In this document: positions 33,965-42,943 of the stretch, piece after piece
How positions within the stretch are numbered: position 1 is the first letter of the stretch
Layout of the letters: the number at the start of each line of letters is the position of its first letter
Origin: Mycolicibacterium austroafricanum
GTDB taxonomy: Bacteria > Actinomycetota > Actinomycetes > Mycobacteriales > Mycobacteriaceae
NCBI RefSeq assembly: GCF_902705885.1
Contig: NZ_CACSIP010000002.1
Location: 109,592 to 173,591, forward strand
Length of the DNA stretch: 64,000 nt
Direction: 5' to 3'
Made by a program: the position numbers and the translations under genes
Notes under the pieces: model-generated
The model's input: only the letters and a program-made list of their open reading frames with translations
Databases searched by the model: none
What the model was told of the DNA's origin: nothing

Positions 33965-34528
33965 ATGCCTTCTCCAATGATCACTGTCGACGGCTTCGGG
34001 GTGCCCGTCGAGGTCGCCGGCCCGGAGAAGGGGTCCGCCGTGGTCGTGCTCGGCGCGGCCCATCAAGCGCCTGCCGCCTATGAAGCCGTCTGCCAGCGAC
34101 TGCACACCGCGTCGCTGAAAACCGTCGTCATCGGTCCCGACCCCAGGCTGACCCCCAAATCCGTGATCGGCATCCTCGACGCCCTCGACATCCGGTGGGC
34201 ACTGCTGGTCGGTGACCGGCTCGGCGGAGAGCTGGCATGGGAACTGGCAGCGACACGGCTCGACCGGTTCACCGGGCTGGTGGTGATCGACCGCGGGCAT
34301 CCGCGGGTGGCCGACCTCGCCGGGGTGGTGCGCGACGAGCACTGTCCGCCCGTGGAACTCAACACGACCGCGCTGGTGAGCACCCCGGCGGCCCGGGCGG
34401 TCGCCAAGGCCACCCAACGTTTTGTCTACGGCGACTATCGGGTGGTCGACCTGCTCGGACGACGCAATGCGGCGGATTCCACCGCGCAACTGGCCGCCGA
34501 GATCGTGATGCGCACCAGCACCTGGTGA
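33965..34528 (+). CDS. Short alpha/beta-hydrolase-like protein without nucleophile Ser
   Basis: A 187-aa protein with the start of an alpha/beta hydrolase fold: MITVDGFGVPVEVAGPEKGS, AVVVLGAAHQAPAAYEAV, then IRWALLVGDRLGGELAWELA, which aligns with the nucleophile elbow strand-turn-helix. The elbow reads GDRLG, with Arg where GxSxG has Ser, so classical hydrolase activity is unlikely. It ends soon after LVVIDRGHPRVADLAGVV and lacks most of the usual C-terminal half, including a clear catalytic His. It may be a non-enzymatic or regulatory relative. It is convergent with ngg, 1 bp apart. Confidence 0.65.
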   Translation: MPSPMITVDGFGVPVEVAGPEKGSAVVVLGAAHQAPAAYEAVCQRLHTASLKTVVIGPDPRLTPKSVIGILDALDIRWALLVGDRLGGELAWELAATRLDRFTGLVVIDRGHPRVADLAGVVRDEHCPPVELNTTALVSTPAARAVAKATQRFVYGDYRVVDLLGRRNAADSTAQLAAEIVMRTSTW

Positions 34529-34529
34529 C

Positions 34530-36329
34530 CTACGGCGAATCGGACTTCGTGCGGTCGACCTCTTCAGGGGTCCAGTTCTGGGGAATTCCCGGCTGGCCGG
34601 GGAACAGGAAGTCCACGAATGCCTTCGCGGTGGGCTGCGGTTCGTGGTTGGCCAGCCCGGGCCGCTCATTGGCCTCGATGAACGCGTACTCCGGCCGGGT
34701 GACGTCGGGGACGAGCAGGTCGATGCCGGTGACCGGCACACCGATCGCGTCGGCGGCGGCGACGGCCACCGATCGCAGTTCCGGGTGCACGGTGGCGGTG
34801 ACGTCGTGGATGGTGCCGCCCTGGTGCAGGTTCGCCGTCCGGCGGACCCGCAGCCGGGTGCCCTCGGGTAGGACGTCGTCGAACGACCAGCCCGCCTCCT
34901 TCACCGTGGTCTCAGTCACCGCGTCCATCGGGATGCGCGACTCCCCGCCGGTGGCGGCCGCCCGTCGGCGACTCTGTGCGTCGATCAGCTCGCGGACGGT
35001 GTGGCGGCCCGTCCCGGTCACCTCGGCGGGCCGTCGCAGCGCGGCGGCGACCACCTTGCCGTCGATCACCACCAGCCGCAGATCGTCGCCCTCGGCACGC
35101 TGTTCGATGAGGACCTCCGGATGCTGCTCCCTGGCGCGGGCCAGTGCGGCATCGAGTTCGTCCGGACCGTCCACCCCGACGGTGATGCCCTTGCCCTGCT
35201 CGCCACGGGTCGGCTTGACGACGACGTCACCCACCTCGGCCAGGAACTCGTGGTCGGCCTCGTCGAACGTGGCCAGCCGGCCCCGTGGCACGATGATGCC
35301 GGCATCGGAGACGATGCGGCGGGTCAGCCGCTTGTCGTCGCAACGGCTCATCGCCACCGCAGAGGTGTACTCCGACAAGGATTCCCGGGTGATGACGCTG
35401 CGTCCACCGTGTGAGAGCCGCATCTCGCCGGCCTCGGCATCGAGCACCTCCACCCAGATTCCGCGGCGGATGGCCTCGTCGGCGATGATCCGTGCGTACG
35501 GATTCAGGTCGTCGACCGTCTCCGGGGGATGGGTGAACAGCGGTTCGTTGATCGCGTTCTTGCGTTTGACGGCCATCACCGGCACCCGGGCGAACCCCAG
35601 TTTCTCGTACAGCGCGATCGCGGCGGTGTTGTCGTGTGCAACCGAGAGATCCATGTAGGCGCGGCCTCGCTCGCGATAGAGGGCGGCGAGGCTGCGGGTC
35701 AGCGCTGCTCCCACACCGGGAACCGTGGCCGCCGGGTCGACGGCCAGCGTCCACAGGCTCGATCCGTTCTCGGGGTCGGAGAACAGCACCTTGTGGTCGA
35801 TTCCGGTCACGGTTCCCAGCACGGCTCCGTCGTCGTCGCGCACGGCGACCAGGTAGTCGATGGCATCCTGGTGACAGTGGTTGTCCCAGATGACATCGTT
35901 GGGGGCAGGCACCATCGCGCACCGGACGTAGACCCGGTTCATCTCGTCGGCGTCGACGCGGCTTTCCAGCGTGCGGACACTGAAGCCGCGCAGCGCCGGC
36001 GCGGTCTCCTGGCTGTCGGCGAACCTCAACCGGTAGGTGTGACTGGGGTCGATGAACAGTTCGGCGGGCGCCTTGGACACCAGCACGTGGGGCTCACGCG
36101 CATAGATGCAGATGTCGCGGCGGCCCTGGCCCTCCTGGCGCAGCACCTCGGCGAGCCTCTCGGGATCGGCGAATGTCTGGCCGAAGATCAGTCGGCCCCA
36201 CCCGAGTTCGAGGACGACGTCATCGGCCATCGCGTCCACCATGTGTGGCGGGGACGCGTCGTGCAGAGCGAGTGTGATGGCCTCGGTGGTCTCGGCGGCC
36301 GGATCCTGGCGGGGATCGACGTCGGTCAT
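34530..36329 (-). CDS. ngg: N-acetylglutaminylglutamine synthetase (GNAT + ATP-grasp)
   Basis: A 599-aa two-domain enzyme for the osmoprotectant N-acetylglutaminylglutamine amide (NAGGN). The N-terminal half is a GNAT domain (LWTLAVDPAATVPGVGAALT, AHDNTAAIALYEKLGF) that would acetylate glutamine; the C-terminal half is an ATP-grasp ligase (VVVKPTRGEQGKGITVGVD, EVLIEQRAEGDDLRLVVIDG, GIDLLVPDVTRPEYAFIEAN, ERPGL) that joins the second glutamine. This fusion matches Ngg of the asnO-ngg pathway known in Sinorhizobium and Pseudomonas. It lies 72 bp after asnO on the same strand. M. tuberculosis lacks both, so this is an accessory insertion. Confidence 0.9.
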   Translation of the reverse strand: MTDVDPRQDPAAETTEAITLALHDASPPHMVDAMADDVVLELGWGRLIFGQTFADPERLAEVLRQEGQGRRDICIYAREPHVLVSKAPAELFIDPSHTYRLRFADSQETAPALRGFSVRTLESRVDADEMNRVYVRCAMVPAPNDVIWDNHCHQDAIDYLVAVRDDDGAVLGTVTGIDHKVLFSDPENGSSLWTLAVDPAATVPGVGAALTRSLAALYRERGRAYMDLSVAHDNTAAIALYEKLGFARVPVMAVKRKNAINEPLFTHPPETVDDLNPYARIIADEAIRRGIWVEVLDAEAGEMRLSHGGRSVITRESLSEYTSAVAMSRCDDKRLTRRIVSDAGIIVPRGRLATFDEADHEFLAEVGDVVVKPTRGEQGKGITVGVDGPDELDAALARAREQHPEVLIEQRAEGDDLRLVVIDGKVVAAALRRPAEVTGTGRHTVRELIDAQSRRRAAATGGESRIPMDAVTETTVKEAGWSFDDVLPEGTRLRVRRTANLHQGGTIHDVTATVHPELRSVAVAAADAIGVPVTGIDLLVPDVTRPEYAFIEANERPGLANHEPQPTAKAFVDFLFPGQPGIPQNWTPEEVDRTKSDSP

Positions 36330-36401
36330 GCCTCGGCTCCCGTTCGCTCCGGTCCTCGCTCGTACCTCGCTGCGATCCTCACTCGCGGTCGCCTTCGGTG
36401 G

Positions 36402-38207
36402 TCATGCCGCCGGCCCGTTGATGCCGTGGCGTTGCAGCCACAACTCCAGCAGCGCGATCTGCCACAGCTCGTTGCCGCGAAGCGGGGTGAGCTTGCCGTT
36501 GGGATCGGCCAGCAGACGCTCCACCGACTCCGGGCGAAACAGCCCACGCTCCTTGGCGGCCGGCGCGTAGAGCGCATCGCGGACCAGGTCGAGGTACGGC
36601 CCTTCGAGGTGGGTGAGCGCGGGCACCGGGAAGTACCCTTTGGGCCGGTCGATGACGTCGGCCGGGATCACCTGCCGGGCAGCCTGCTTGAGCACGCCCT
36701 TGCCCTCGTGCGCCGTCTTCAGATGCGGCGGGCAGGTGGCGGCCAACTCGACGAGTTCGTGGTCGAGGAACGGCACCCGGCCCTCCAGCCCCCACGCCAT
36801 CGTCATGTTGTCGACACGCTTGACCGGGTCGTCGACCAACATCACGGTGGTATCCAGCCGCAGCGCCCGGTCCACACCGGTCTGTGCGCCGGAGCGGGCG
36901 AAGTGCTCGGTGACGAAGAGCTCGCTGGGATCTTCTGCGGTGGCGACCGCGGGGGACACCAGCGACGCGTACCCGGACTGGTCCCGGTCGAAGAAGGCGG
37001 TCCGGTAACTGGCCACCGACCCTTCCACCGAGGCCGCCTCCGGTGCTCCCATCGGTGGATACCAGTGGTAGCCGGCGAACACCTCATCGGCGCCCTGCCC
37101 CGACTGCACGACCTTGACGTGCTTGGACACTTCCTGGCTGAGCAGGTAGAACGCCACGCAGTCGTGGCTGACCATCGGCTCGCTCATCGCGCCGATCGCG
37201 CCGTCGAGGGCAGGCAGCATCCGATCGGTGTCGATGCGGATCTGGTGGTGATCGGTGGCGAACCTGTCGGCGATGATGTCGGAGTAGTGGAATTCGTCGC
37301 CTTTGACCCCGCCCACCGACTCGAAGCCGATCGAGAACGTCTTCAGGCCGTGCTGCCCGGCCTCAGCGAGCAACCCGACGATCAGGCTGGAGTCGACACC
37401 ACCCGACAGCAGACAACCCACCGGCACGTCGGCGACCAGGCGGCGCTTGACGGCGAGCCGGAGGGACTCGAGAACCGCGTCCTCCCAGTCTCGTTCGGAC
37501 CAGCCGGAGCGTTCCTCGGCGCGGGTGAAGTCCGGCTTCCAGTACGTGGTGGTGGTGCGGGTCCCGTCGGGCTCGATGGCCACCAGCGACGCGGGCGGGA
37601 CCTTGCTGATGCCGCGCAGGATCGTGCGCGGCGGCGGAACCACCGAGTGGAACGTCAGGTAGTGGTGCAGGGCGACCTGGTCGATGCGGGTGTCGACTCC
37701 GCCGCCGGCCACCAACGCAGGCAGTGAGGACGCGAACCGAATCCGATGCGAGTCCTCGGTGAGGTAAAGCGGCTTGATGCCGAGACGGTCGCGGCCCAGT
37801 AGCACCCGGCCGCTATCCCGTTCGACGATGGCGAAGGCGAACATGCCCTTGAGGTGATCGACGAACCGGTCGCCCCAGTGGTGGTAGCCCTTGAGCAGGA
37901 CCTCGGTGTCGCTGTGGGAGAAGAAGCGGTAACCGTGGCCGTGGAGTTCGTCACGCAGCTCTTCGTAGTTGTAGATGCAGCCGTTCCATGCGACCGACAA
38001 GCCGAGGTCGGAGTCGACCATCGGCTGCGCGCCAGCCTCGGACAGGTCGATGATCTTCAGGCGTCTGTGCCCGAGTGCCACCCTGCCCTGCGACCACACC
38101 CCCGCGGCGTCCGGTCCGCGGGGCGCCATGGAGGCGGCCATCGCCGCGACAGCGCTGATATCTGGGGTTCTTCCGTCGAGGCGTACCTCGCCGGTGGCTC
38201 CACACAC
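36402..38207 (-). CDS. asnO: NAGGN amidotransferase, asparagine-synthetase-like
   Basis: A 601-aa asparagine-synthetase-type enzyme proposed to amidate N-acetylglutaminylglutamine. The N-terminal glutaminase domain begins MCGATGEV with the Ntn nucleophile Cys2, and has MAPRGPDAAGVW, SVAWNGCIYNYEELR and HSDTEVLLKGYHHWGDRFVDHL split over residues 72-118. The synthetase domain has the ATP PP-loop VGCLLSGGVDSSLIVGLLAE near residue 270, then FSIGFESV and SGQGADEVFAGYHWY. GTG at 38207 puts Cys at position 2. The pairing with ngg favours the NAGGN role over asparagine synthesis. It diverges from glnA4 across 369 bp. Confidence 0.9.
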   Translation of the reverse strand: MCGATGEVRLDGRTPDISAVAAMAASMAPRGPDAAGVWSQGRVALGHRRLKIIDLSEAGAQPMVDSDLGLSVAWNGCIYNYEELRDELHGHGYRFFSHSDTEVLLKGYHHWGDRFVDHLKGMFAFAIVERDSGRVLLGRDRLGIKPLYLTEDSHRIRFASSLPALVAGGGVDTRIDQVALHHYLTFHSVVPPPRTILRGISKVPPASLVAIEPDGTRTTTTYWKPDFTRAEERSGWSERDWEDAVLESLRLAVKRRLVADVPVGCLLSGGVDSSLIVGLLAEAGQHGLKTFSIGFESVGGVKGDEFHYSDIIADRFATDHHQIRIDTDRMLPALDGAIGAMSEPMVSHDCVAFYLLSQEVSKHVKVVQSGQGADEVFAGYHWYPPMGAPEAASVEGSVASYRTAFFDRDQSGYASLVSPAVATAEDPSELFVTEHFARSGAQTGVDRALRLDTTVMLVDDPVKRVDNMTMAWGLEGRVPFLDHELVELAATCPPHLKTAHEGKGVLKQAARQVIPADVIDRPKGYFPVPALTHLEGPYLDLVRDALYAPAAKERGLFRPESVERLLADPNGKLTPLRGNELWQIALLELWLQRHGINGPAA

Positions 38208-38576
38208 CTGTTCGACCCTACTCCAGTGTCGGCGGTTCCTCGATCTGACTCCGCGGCCACGCTACAGGCCCCGGAGCCCACCGTTAGTACCCGGACAACG
38301 ACTTCTGAAACGCCGACATCTGAAACGCTCGAAGCCGGCTGAAAGCCCTCCGAATCGGTGATCCCGGACGGGGGGTGCGCCACACTCGGGACGGCGATCT
38401 GTCGGCGGTATCCGCGGTGCCAGTGAGCCCCTTCGGGAAAATCGATCACCTATTGGTCTGGCGCCCTACCTTTGAACGTGGCATTTTGGGGGAACCGTGG
38501 GGGCACGGCGGCAGCCGATACCCGCGCCAATGGTCGGGTTCCCGTCGAGTTCGGGACGAAGAGAGCGGGAGTACTG
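38208..38576. other. Divergent asnO-glnA4 control region
   Basis: This 369-bp region holds no gene. It contains a 10-bp direct repeat TCTGAAACGC at 38304..38313 and 38319..38328 (15-bp period), a pattern that could bind a response regulator, and a locally AT-richer patch at about 38437..38500. No confident -35/-10 pair was found for either gene. Both asnO and glnA4 use glutamine metabolism, so osmotic or nitrogen control here is plausible. Confidence 0.5.
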
Positions 38577-38609
38577 ATGAGCGCGTGGGCGAAGAAGCGA
38601 CAGCACTGA
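38577..38609 (+). CDS. Possible 10-codon leader peptide of glnA4
   Basis: ATG at 38577 has GGGAG five bases upstream and encodes MSAWAKKRQH, ending TGA at 38607..38609. The stop shares its last base with the ATG of the glnA4 frame (TGATG), so ribosomes ending here could restart on glnA4, which has no good ribosome site of its own. The peptide has no run of one amino acid as in classical attenuators. It may be a coupling ORF or chance. Confidence 0.4.
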   Translation: MSAWAKKRQH

Positions 38610-39985
38610 TGGGCGCGCCGGGGATGCTCTCGAAGGCCGATCTGGAACACCGGGTCGCGGACGGGGAGATCGACACGGTGATCGTCGCGTTCTGCGACAT
38701 GCAGGGTCGCCTCACCGGGAAGCGGATCTCGTCGCGGCTGTTCGTCGAGGAGGTCGCCGAGCATGGCGCCGAGTGCTGCAACTACCTGCTCGCCGTCGAC
38801 GTCGACATGAACACCGTCGACGGGTATGCGATCTCCAGCTGGGAAACCGGCTACGGCGACATGGTGATGACCCCGGACTTCAGCACGCTGCGGCTGGTGC
38901 CGTGGCTGCCGGGCACGGCGTTGGTGATGGCGGATCTGTCGTGGACCGACGGCACGCCGGTCAAGCAGGCGCCGCGAACCATCCTGCAGGGCCAACTCGA
39001 CCGGCTGGCCGAGCGCGGCATGGGCGCGATCGCGGCCACCGAGCTCGAGTTCATGGTGTTCGACACGCCCTACCGGGAGGCGTTCAAGACCGACTATCGC
39101 GGGCTGGTGCCGGCCACCGACTACAACATCGATTACGCCATGCTGGCCTCGACCCGGATGGAGCCGCTGCTGCGCGACATCCGTCTCGGGATGGAAGGCG
39201 CCGGTCTGTACTGCGAAGGGGTCAAGGGGGAGTGCAACCTCGGTCAGCAGGAGATCGGATTCCGTTACGACGAGGCGCTGGTGGTGTGCGACAACCACAC
39301 CATCTACAAGAACGGCGCGAAGGAGATCGCCGACCAGCACGGCAAGAGCCTGACGTTCATGGCGAAATACGATGAGCGCGAGGGCAACAGCTGCCACATC
39401 CACATCTCATTCCGCGGCATCGAGGACGGGGTCGCCAAAGTCCCGGTGTTCGCCGATCCCGACGACGAACTCGGCATGTCCAAGATGTTCCGCAGCTTCG
39501 TCGCCGGGCAGCTGGCCACCTTGCGGGAGATGACGTTGTTCTACGCGCCGAACATCAACTCCTACAAGCGCTATGTGGACGGCAGCTTCGCGCCGACCGC
39601 GGTTGCCTGGGGGATCGACAACCGCACCTGTGCGTTGCGGGTGGTCGGTCACGGCCAAGGCATGCGGATGGAATGTCGCGCTCCCGGCGGTGACGTCAAC
39701 CAGTACCTCGCGGTCGCGGCGCTGATCGCCGGCGGACTGCACGGCATCGACCAGGAGCTCGAACTGCCGGATGCGGTGCAGGGCAACGCCTACACCAGTG
39801 GTGCCGAGCGGATCCCCACGACGATGGCCGAAGCGATGGAACTGCTGGACAATTCGCGGATCGCGCGGGAGGCGTTCGGTGACGACGTCGTCGACCACTA
39901 CCTCAACTACGCGCGGGTGGAGCTCAAGGCGTTCAACGCCGCAGTGACGGATTGGGAGAGGGTGCGTGGCTTCGAACGGCTTTGA
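38609..39985 (+). CDS. glnA4: Glutamine synthetase-family protein GlnA4
   Basis: Glutamine-synthetase fold ligase of about 458 aa, similar to M. tuberculosis GlnA4 (Rv2860c). N-terminal grasp domain FCDMQGRLTGKRISSRLF; catalytic domain with TELEFMVFDT, GVKGECNLGQQEIGFRY, GNSCHIHISFRG, YKRYVDGSFAPTAVAWGIDN and RMECRAPGGDVNQYLAVAAL, which carry the metal and ammonia-site residues. GlnA4-type enzymes are not the main glutamine synthetase; gamma-glutamyl-polyamine or other ligase activity is possible, in line with the adjacent gamma-glutamyl amidase and aldehyde dehydrogenase. Start 38609 follows the leader; GTG 38585 is an alternative. The end overlaps the next gene by 20 bp. Confidence 0.9.
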   Translation: MGAPGMLSKADLEHRVADGEIDTVIVAFCDMQGRLTGKRISSRLFVEEVAEHGAECCNYLLAVDVDMNTVDGYAISSWETGYGDMVMTPDFSTLRLVPWLPGTALVMADLSWTDGTPVKQAPRTILQGQLDRLAERGMGAIAATELEFMVFDTPYREAFKTDYRGLVPATDYNIDYAMLASTRMEPLLRDIRLGMEGAGLYCEGVKGECNLGQQEIGFRYDEALVVCDNHTIYKNGAKEIADQHGKSLTFMAKYDEREGNSCHIHISFRGIEDGVAKVPVFADPDDELGMSKMFRSFVAGQLATLREMTLFYAPNINSYKRYVDGSFAPTAVAWGIDNRTCALRVVGHGQGMRMECRAPGGDVNQYLAVAALIAGGLHGIDQELELPDAVQGNAYTSGAERIPTTMAEAMELLDNSRIAREAFGDDVVDHYLNYARVELKAFNAAVTDWERVRGFERL

Positions 39986-40778
39986 CGTCGGCACCGATCG
40001 GCCGGTCATCGGGTTGACCACCTATCTGCAGCCCGCCCAGACCGGAGTGTGGGACGTCCGTGCCAGCTTTCTGCCCGCCATCTACTTCGAGGGGGTCGGG
40101 CTGGCCGGCGGCATCTCGGTGCTGCTGCCGCCGCAGCCGGTGGACGAGGCCATCACCGAGCGGGTGCTCGACGGTATCGACGGTCTGATCGTCACCGGCG
40201 GTAGGGATGTCGACCCGGCGGCGTACGACAGCCCCCGGCACCCCGCGACCGACGAGCCCGTCGCCGACAGCCGCACCCGGGACGCCTTCGAATTCGCACT
40301 GATCCAGGGGGCACTGCGCCGAGGTCTTCCCGTTCTCGGGATCTGCCGGGGTGCGCAGGTGCTCAACGTCGCGCTCGGCGGCACTCTGCATCAACACCTG
40401 CCCGACGTGCTGGGCCACGCCCACCATCAACAGGGCAACGCGGTGTTCAGCACATCGACGATCACGACGGTGCCCGGCACCAGGGTCGCGTCGCTGGTCG
40501 GTGGCAGCACCGACGCCCAGTGCTATCACCACCAGGCGATCGACCGCCTCGGTGACGGCCTGATCGTCAGCGCATCCGACACCGATGGCGTGATCGAGGC
40601 CGTGGAGGTCGACCCGGAGCGCCACCCGCACCACTGGGCGGTGGCGGTGCAATGGCATCCCGAGGAGCGCCTCGACGATCTTCGACTGTTCGCGGGACTG
40701 GTGGCTGCCGCGACGTCGTATGCAACCCAGAAGACAGCCCAGAAGACAGCCCAGAAGACGCGGAAAGTGAGCCTATGA
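39966..40778 (+). CDS. Class I glutamine amidotransferase-like gamma-glutamyl hydrolase
   Basis: Peptidase C26 protein of 270 aa like PuuD and Rv2859c, hydrolysing gamma-glutamyl amides such as gamma-glutamyl-GABA. The nucleophile Cys is in VLGICRGAQVLNV (about residue 123), the His/Glu pair in VAVQWHPEERLDD; LIVTGGRDVDPAAY is a family block. With glnA4, an aldehyde dehydrogenase and an SDR it resembles a Puu-like route: gamma-glutamylation, oxidation and deglutamylation of an amine. The C-terminus ends in a QKTA repeat coded by a 12-bp tandem repeat and overlaps the next ATG. Confidence 0.88.
   Translation: MASNGFDVGTDRPVIGLTTYLQPAQTGVWDVRASFLPAIYFEGVGLAGGISVLLPPQPVDEAITERVLDGIDGLIVTGGRDVDPAAYDSPRHPATDEPVADSRTRDAFEFALIQGALRRGLPVLGICRGAQVLNVALGGTLHQHLPDVLGHAHHQQGNAVFSTSTITTVPGTRVASLVGGSTDAQCYHHQAIDRLGDGLIVSASDTDGVIEAVEVDPERHPHHWAVAVQWHPEERLDDLRLFAGLVAAATSYATQKTAQKTAQKTRKVSL
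40728..40760 (+). repeat. 12-bp tandem repeat coding QKTA
   Basis: CAGAAGACAGCC occurs twice in full and once in part (9 bp), in frame, giving QKTAQKTAQKT near the C-terminus of the amidotransferase. Copies are identical, indicating recent slippage and possible length variation between strains. Confidence 0.85.
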
Positions 40779-42154
40779 CCACCAGCGACGTGATCAACCC
40801 TGCGACCGAGGAGGTGCTGCGCACCGTCGAGCAGACCGACGAGTCCGGGGTCGATGACGCGGTGGCCCGCGCCACCGTCGCCCAGCGGGACTGGGCACGC
40901 CGAGCCCCCGCAGACCGCGCGGCAGCCCTGCGGGCGTTCGCGGCCGTCGTGGACGCACACGTGGAGGACCTGGCCGGTCTCGAGGTCGCCAACTCCGGCC
41001 ACCCGATCGGTAACGCGCGTTGGGAGGCCGGGCACGTCCGCGATGTCCTGCAGTACTACTCCGCGACGCCGGAACGGCTGTCCGGCAAACAGATTCCCGT
41101 CGCCGGTGGGCTCAACGTCACCTTCAACGAGCCGCTCGGGGTGGTCGGGGTCATCACCCCGTGGAACTTCCCGATGACCATCGCCTCGTGGGGGTTCGCC
41201 CCGGCGCTGGCAGCCGGCAACGCGGTACTGGTCAAACCCGCCGAGTGGACCCCGCTGACCACGATCCGGCTCGGCGAACTCGCCCTCGACGCCGGGTTGC
41301 CCCCCGATCTGTTCCAGGTGCTGCCCGGCAAGGGATCGGTGGTCGGGGAGCGCTTCGTCAGCCACCCCGATGTCCGCAAGATCGTGTTCACCGGATCGAC
41401 CGAGGTCGGCACGCGGGTGATGGCCGGTGCCGCCTCCCAGGTCAAACGGGTCACCCTGGAGTTGGGCGGTAAGAGCGCCAACATCGTCTTCGACGACTGC
41501 GACCTGGAGAAGGCCGCGGCGACCGCACCCTACGGGGTCTTCGACAACGCCGGCCAGGACTGTTGTGCACGCAGCCGGATCCTGGTGCAGCGCAACGTCT
41601 ATGACCGGTTCATGGAGTTGTTCGAGACCGCGGTCAAGGGTGTCGTGGTCGGCGACCCACGGGACGGCGGTACCGAGATGGGCCCGCTGGTGTCCGAAGC
41701 GCACCGCAACTCGGTGGCAGGGTTCGTCGGCGAGGACGCGCCCATCGTGTTCCAGGGTTCCGCGCCGACCGGTCCCGGATTCTGGTTCCCGCCCACCGTG
41801 CTGACCCCGGCGCGCGATGATCGCACCGTCACCGAGGAGATCTTTGGTCCGGTCGTCACGGTGTTGCCGTTCGACGACGAAGCCGACGCCATCGCGCTGG
41901 CCAACGACACCGTCTACGGGTTGTCGGGGTCGATCTGGACCGACAACCTGTCGCGGGCGTTGCGGGTGTCACGGGCCGTGGAGGCCGGCAATCTGTCGGT
42001 CAACTCGCACTCGTCGGTCCGGTACAACACGCCTTTTGGTGGGTTCAAGCAGTCCGGGTTGGGCCGCGAGCTCGGACCCGACGCCCCATTGTCGTTCACC
42101 GAGACCAAGAACGTGTTCATTTCTGTCCACCCTGAGAAGGAAGTTGCACACTGA
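40775..42154 (+). CDS. Aldehyde dehydrogenase (aldC-like, Rv2858c)
   Basis: NAD(P)-dependent aldehyde dehydrogenase of 459 aa. Conserved blocks are VITPWNFPMTIASWGFAPAL, LVKPAEWTPLT, VFTGSTEVGTRV, the catalytic Glu in LELGGKSANIVF, the catalytic Cys in NAGQDCCARSR, and EEIFGPVVTVLPF, FGGFKQSGLGRELG. It may oxidise a gamma-glutamyl-aminoaldehyde or a free aldehyde in the glnA4 operon. The ATG overlaps the preceding stop (ATGA) and the stop overlaps the next start (TGATG). Confidence 0.93.
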   Translation: MTTSDVINPATEEVLRTVEQTDESGVDDAVARATVAQRDWARRAPADRAAALRAFAAVVDAHVEDLAGLEVANSGHPIGNARWEAGHVRDVLQYYSATPERLSGKQIPVAGGLNVTFNEPLGVVGVITPWNFPMTIASWGFAPALAAGNAVLVKPAEWTPLTTIRLGELALDAGLPPDLFQVLPGKGSVVGERFVSHPDVRKIVFTGSTEVGTRVMAGAASQVKRVTLELGGKSANIVFDDCDLEKAAATAPYGVFDNAGQDCCARSRILVQRNVYDRFMELFETAVKGVVVGDPRDGGTEMGPLVSEAHRNSVAGFVGEDAPIVFQGSAPTGPGFWFPPTVLTPARDDRTVTEEIFGPVVTVLPFDDEADAIALANDTVYGLSGSIWTDNLSRALRVSRAVEAGNLSVNSHSSVRYNTPFGGFKQSGLGRELGPDAPLSFTETKNVFISVHPEKEVAH

Positions 42155-42927
42155 TGGATCTGACCCAGCGACTCGCCGGCAAGGTCGCGGTGATCACCGG
42201 CGGCGCCAGCGGAATCGGGCTCGCCAGCGTGCGGCGGCTGCACGCCGAGGGCGCAACGATCGTCATCGGCGACCTCGATCCCGCCGCCGGCAAGGAGGTC
42301 GCCGGCGAGGTCGGCGGAACCTTTGTCCCAGTGGATGTTTCAGACGAGGTGGCCGTCGACACGCTGTTCGACACCGCGGTCAAGACGCACGGTTCGGTCG
42401 ACATCGCGTTCAACAACGCGGGTATCTCGCCGCCCGAGGACGATCTGATCGAGAACACCGGTCTGGATGCGTGGCAGCGGGTGCAGGACGTCAACCTCAA
42501 ATCGGTGTTCCTGTGCTGTAAGGCGGCCTTGCGGCACATGGTCCCGCAGCAGAAGGGGTCGATCATCAACACCGCGTCGTTCGTCGCGGTGATGGGGTCT
42601 GCGACGTCGCAGATCTCCTACACCGCGTCCAAGGGCGGGGTCCTGGCGATGTCGCGGGAACTCGGTGTGCAGTACGCCCGGCAGGGGATTCGGGTCAACG
42701 CGCTGTGTCCCGGGCCGGTGAACACGCCGCTGCTCAAAGAACTGTTCGCCAAGGATCCCGAACGTGCCGCCCGCAGGTTGGTCCACGTGCCGGTGGGCCG
42801 GTTCGCCGAACCCGAGGAGCTCGCCGCTGCGGTGGCCTTCCTCGCCAGCGACGATGCGTCGTTCATCACCGGGTCGTCGTTCCTCGTCGACGGCGGCATC
42901 AGCTCGGCCTACGTCACGCCGTTGTAG
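42154..42927 (+). CDS. SDR family oxidoreductase (Rv2857c-like)
   Basis: Classical SDR of 257 aa: cofactor motif TGGASGIGLASV near residue 16, NNAGISPPEDD, NTASFVAVMGS with the catalytic Ser, YTASKGG, and the C-terminal ITGSSFLVDGGISSAYVTPL. Translationally coupled to the aldehyde dehydrogenase. It is the last enzyme gene of the glnA4 operon in both this genome and M. tuberculosis. Its substrate is not established. Confidence 0.92.
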   Translation: MDLTQRLAGKVAVITGGASGIGLASVRRLHAEGATIVIGDLDPAAGKEVAGEVGGTFVPVDVSDEVAVDTLFDTAVKTHGSVDIAFNNAGISPPEDDLIENTGLDAWQRVQDVNLKSVFLCCKAALRHMVPQQKGSIINTASFVAVMGSATSQISYTASKGGVLAMSRELGVQYARQGIRVNALCPGPVNTPLLKELFAKDPERAARRLVHVPVGRFAEPEELAAAVAFLASDDASFITGSSFLVDGGISSAYVTPL

Positions 42928-42943
42928 AGCAGCGGACTCACCG

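Noticed and set aside
35529..37727. Open frame of 732 codons antisense to ngg and asnO
   Set aside because: Spans two well-supported genes and the gap between them; composition is that of an antisense shadow and no motif is seen.
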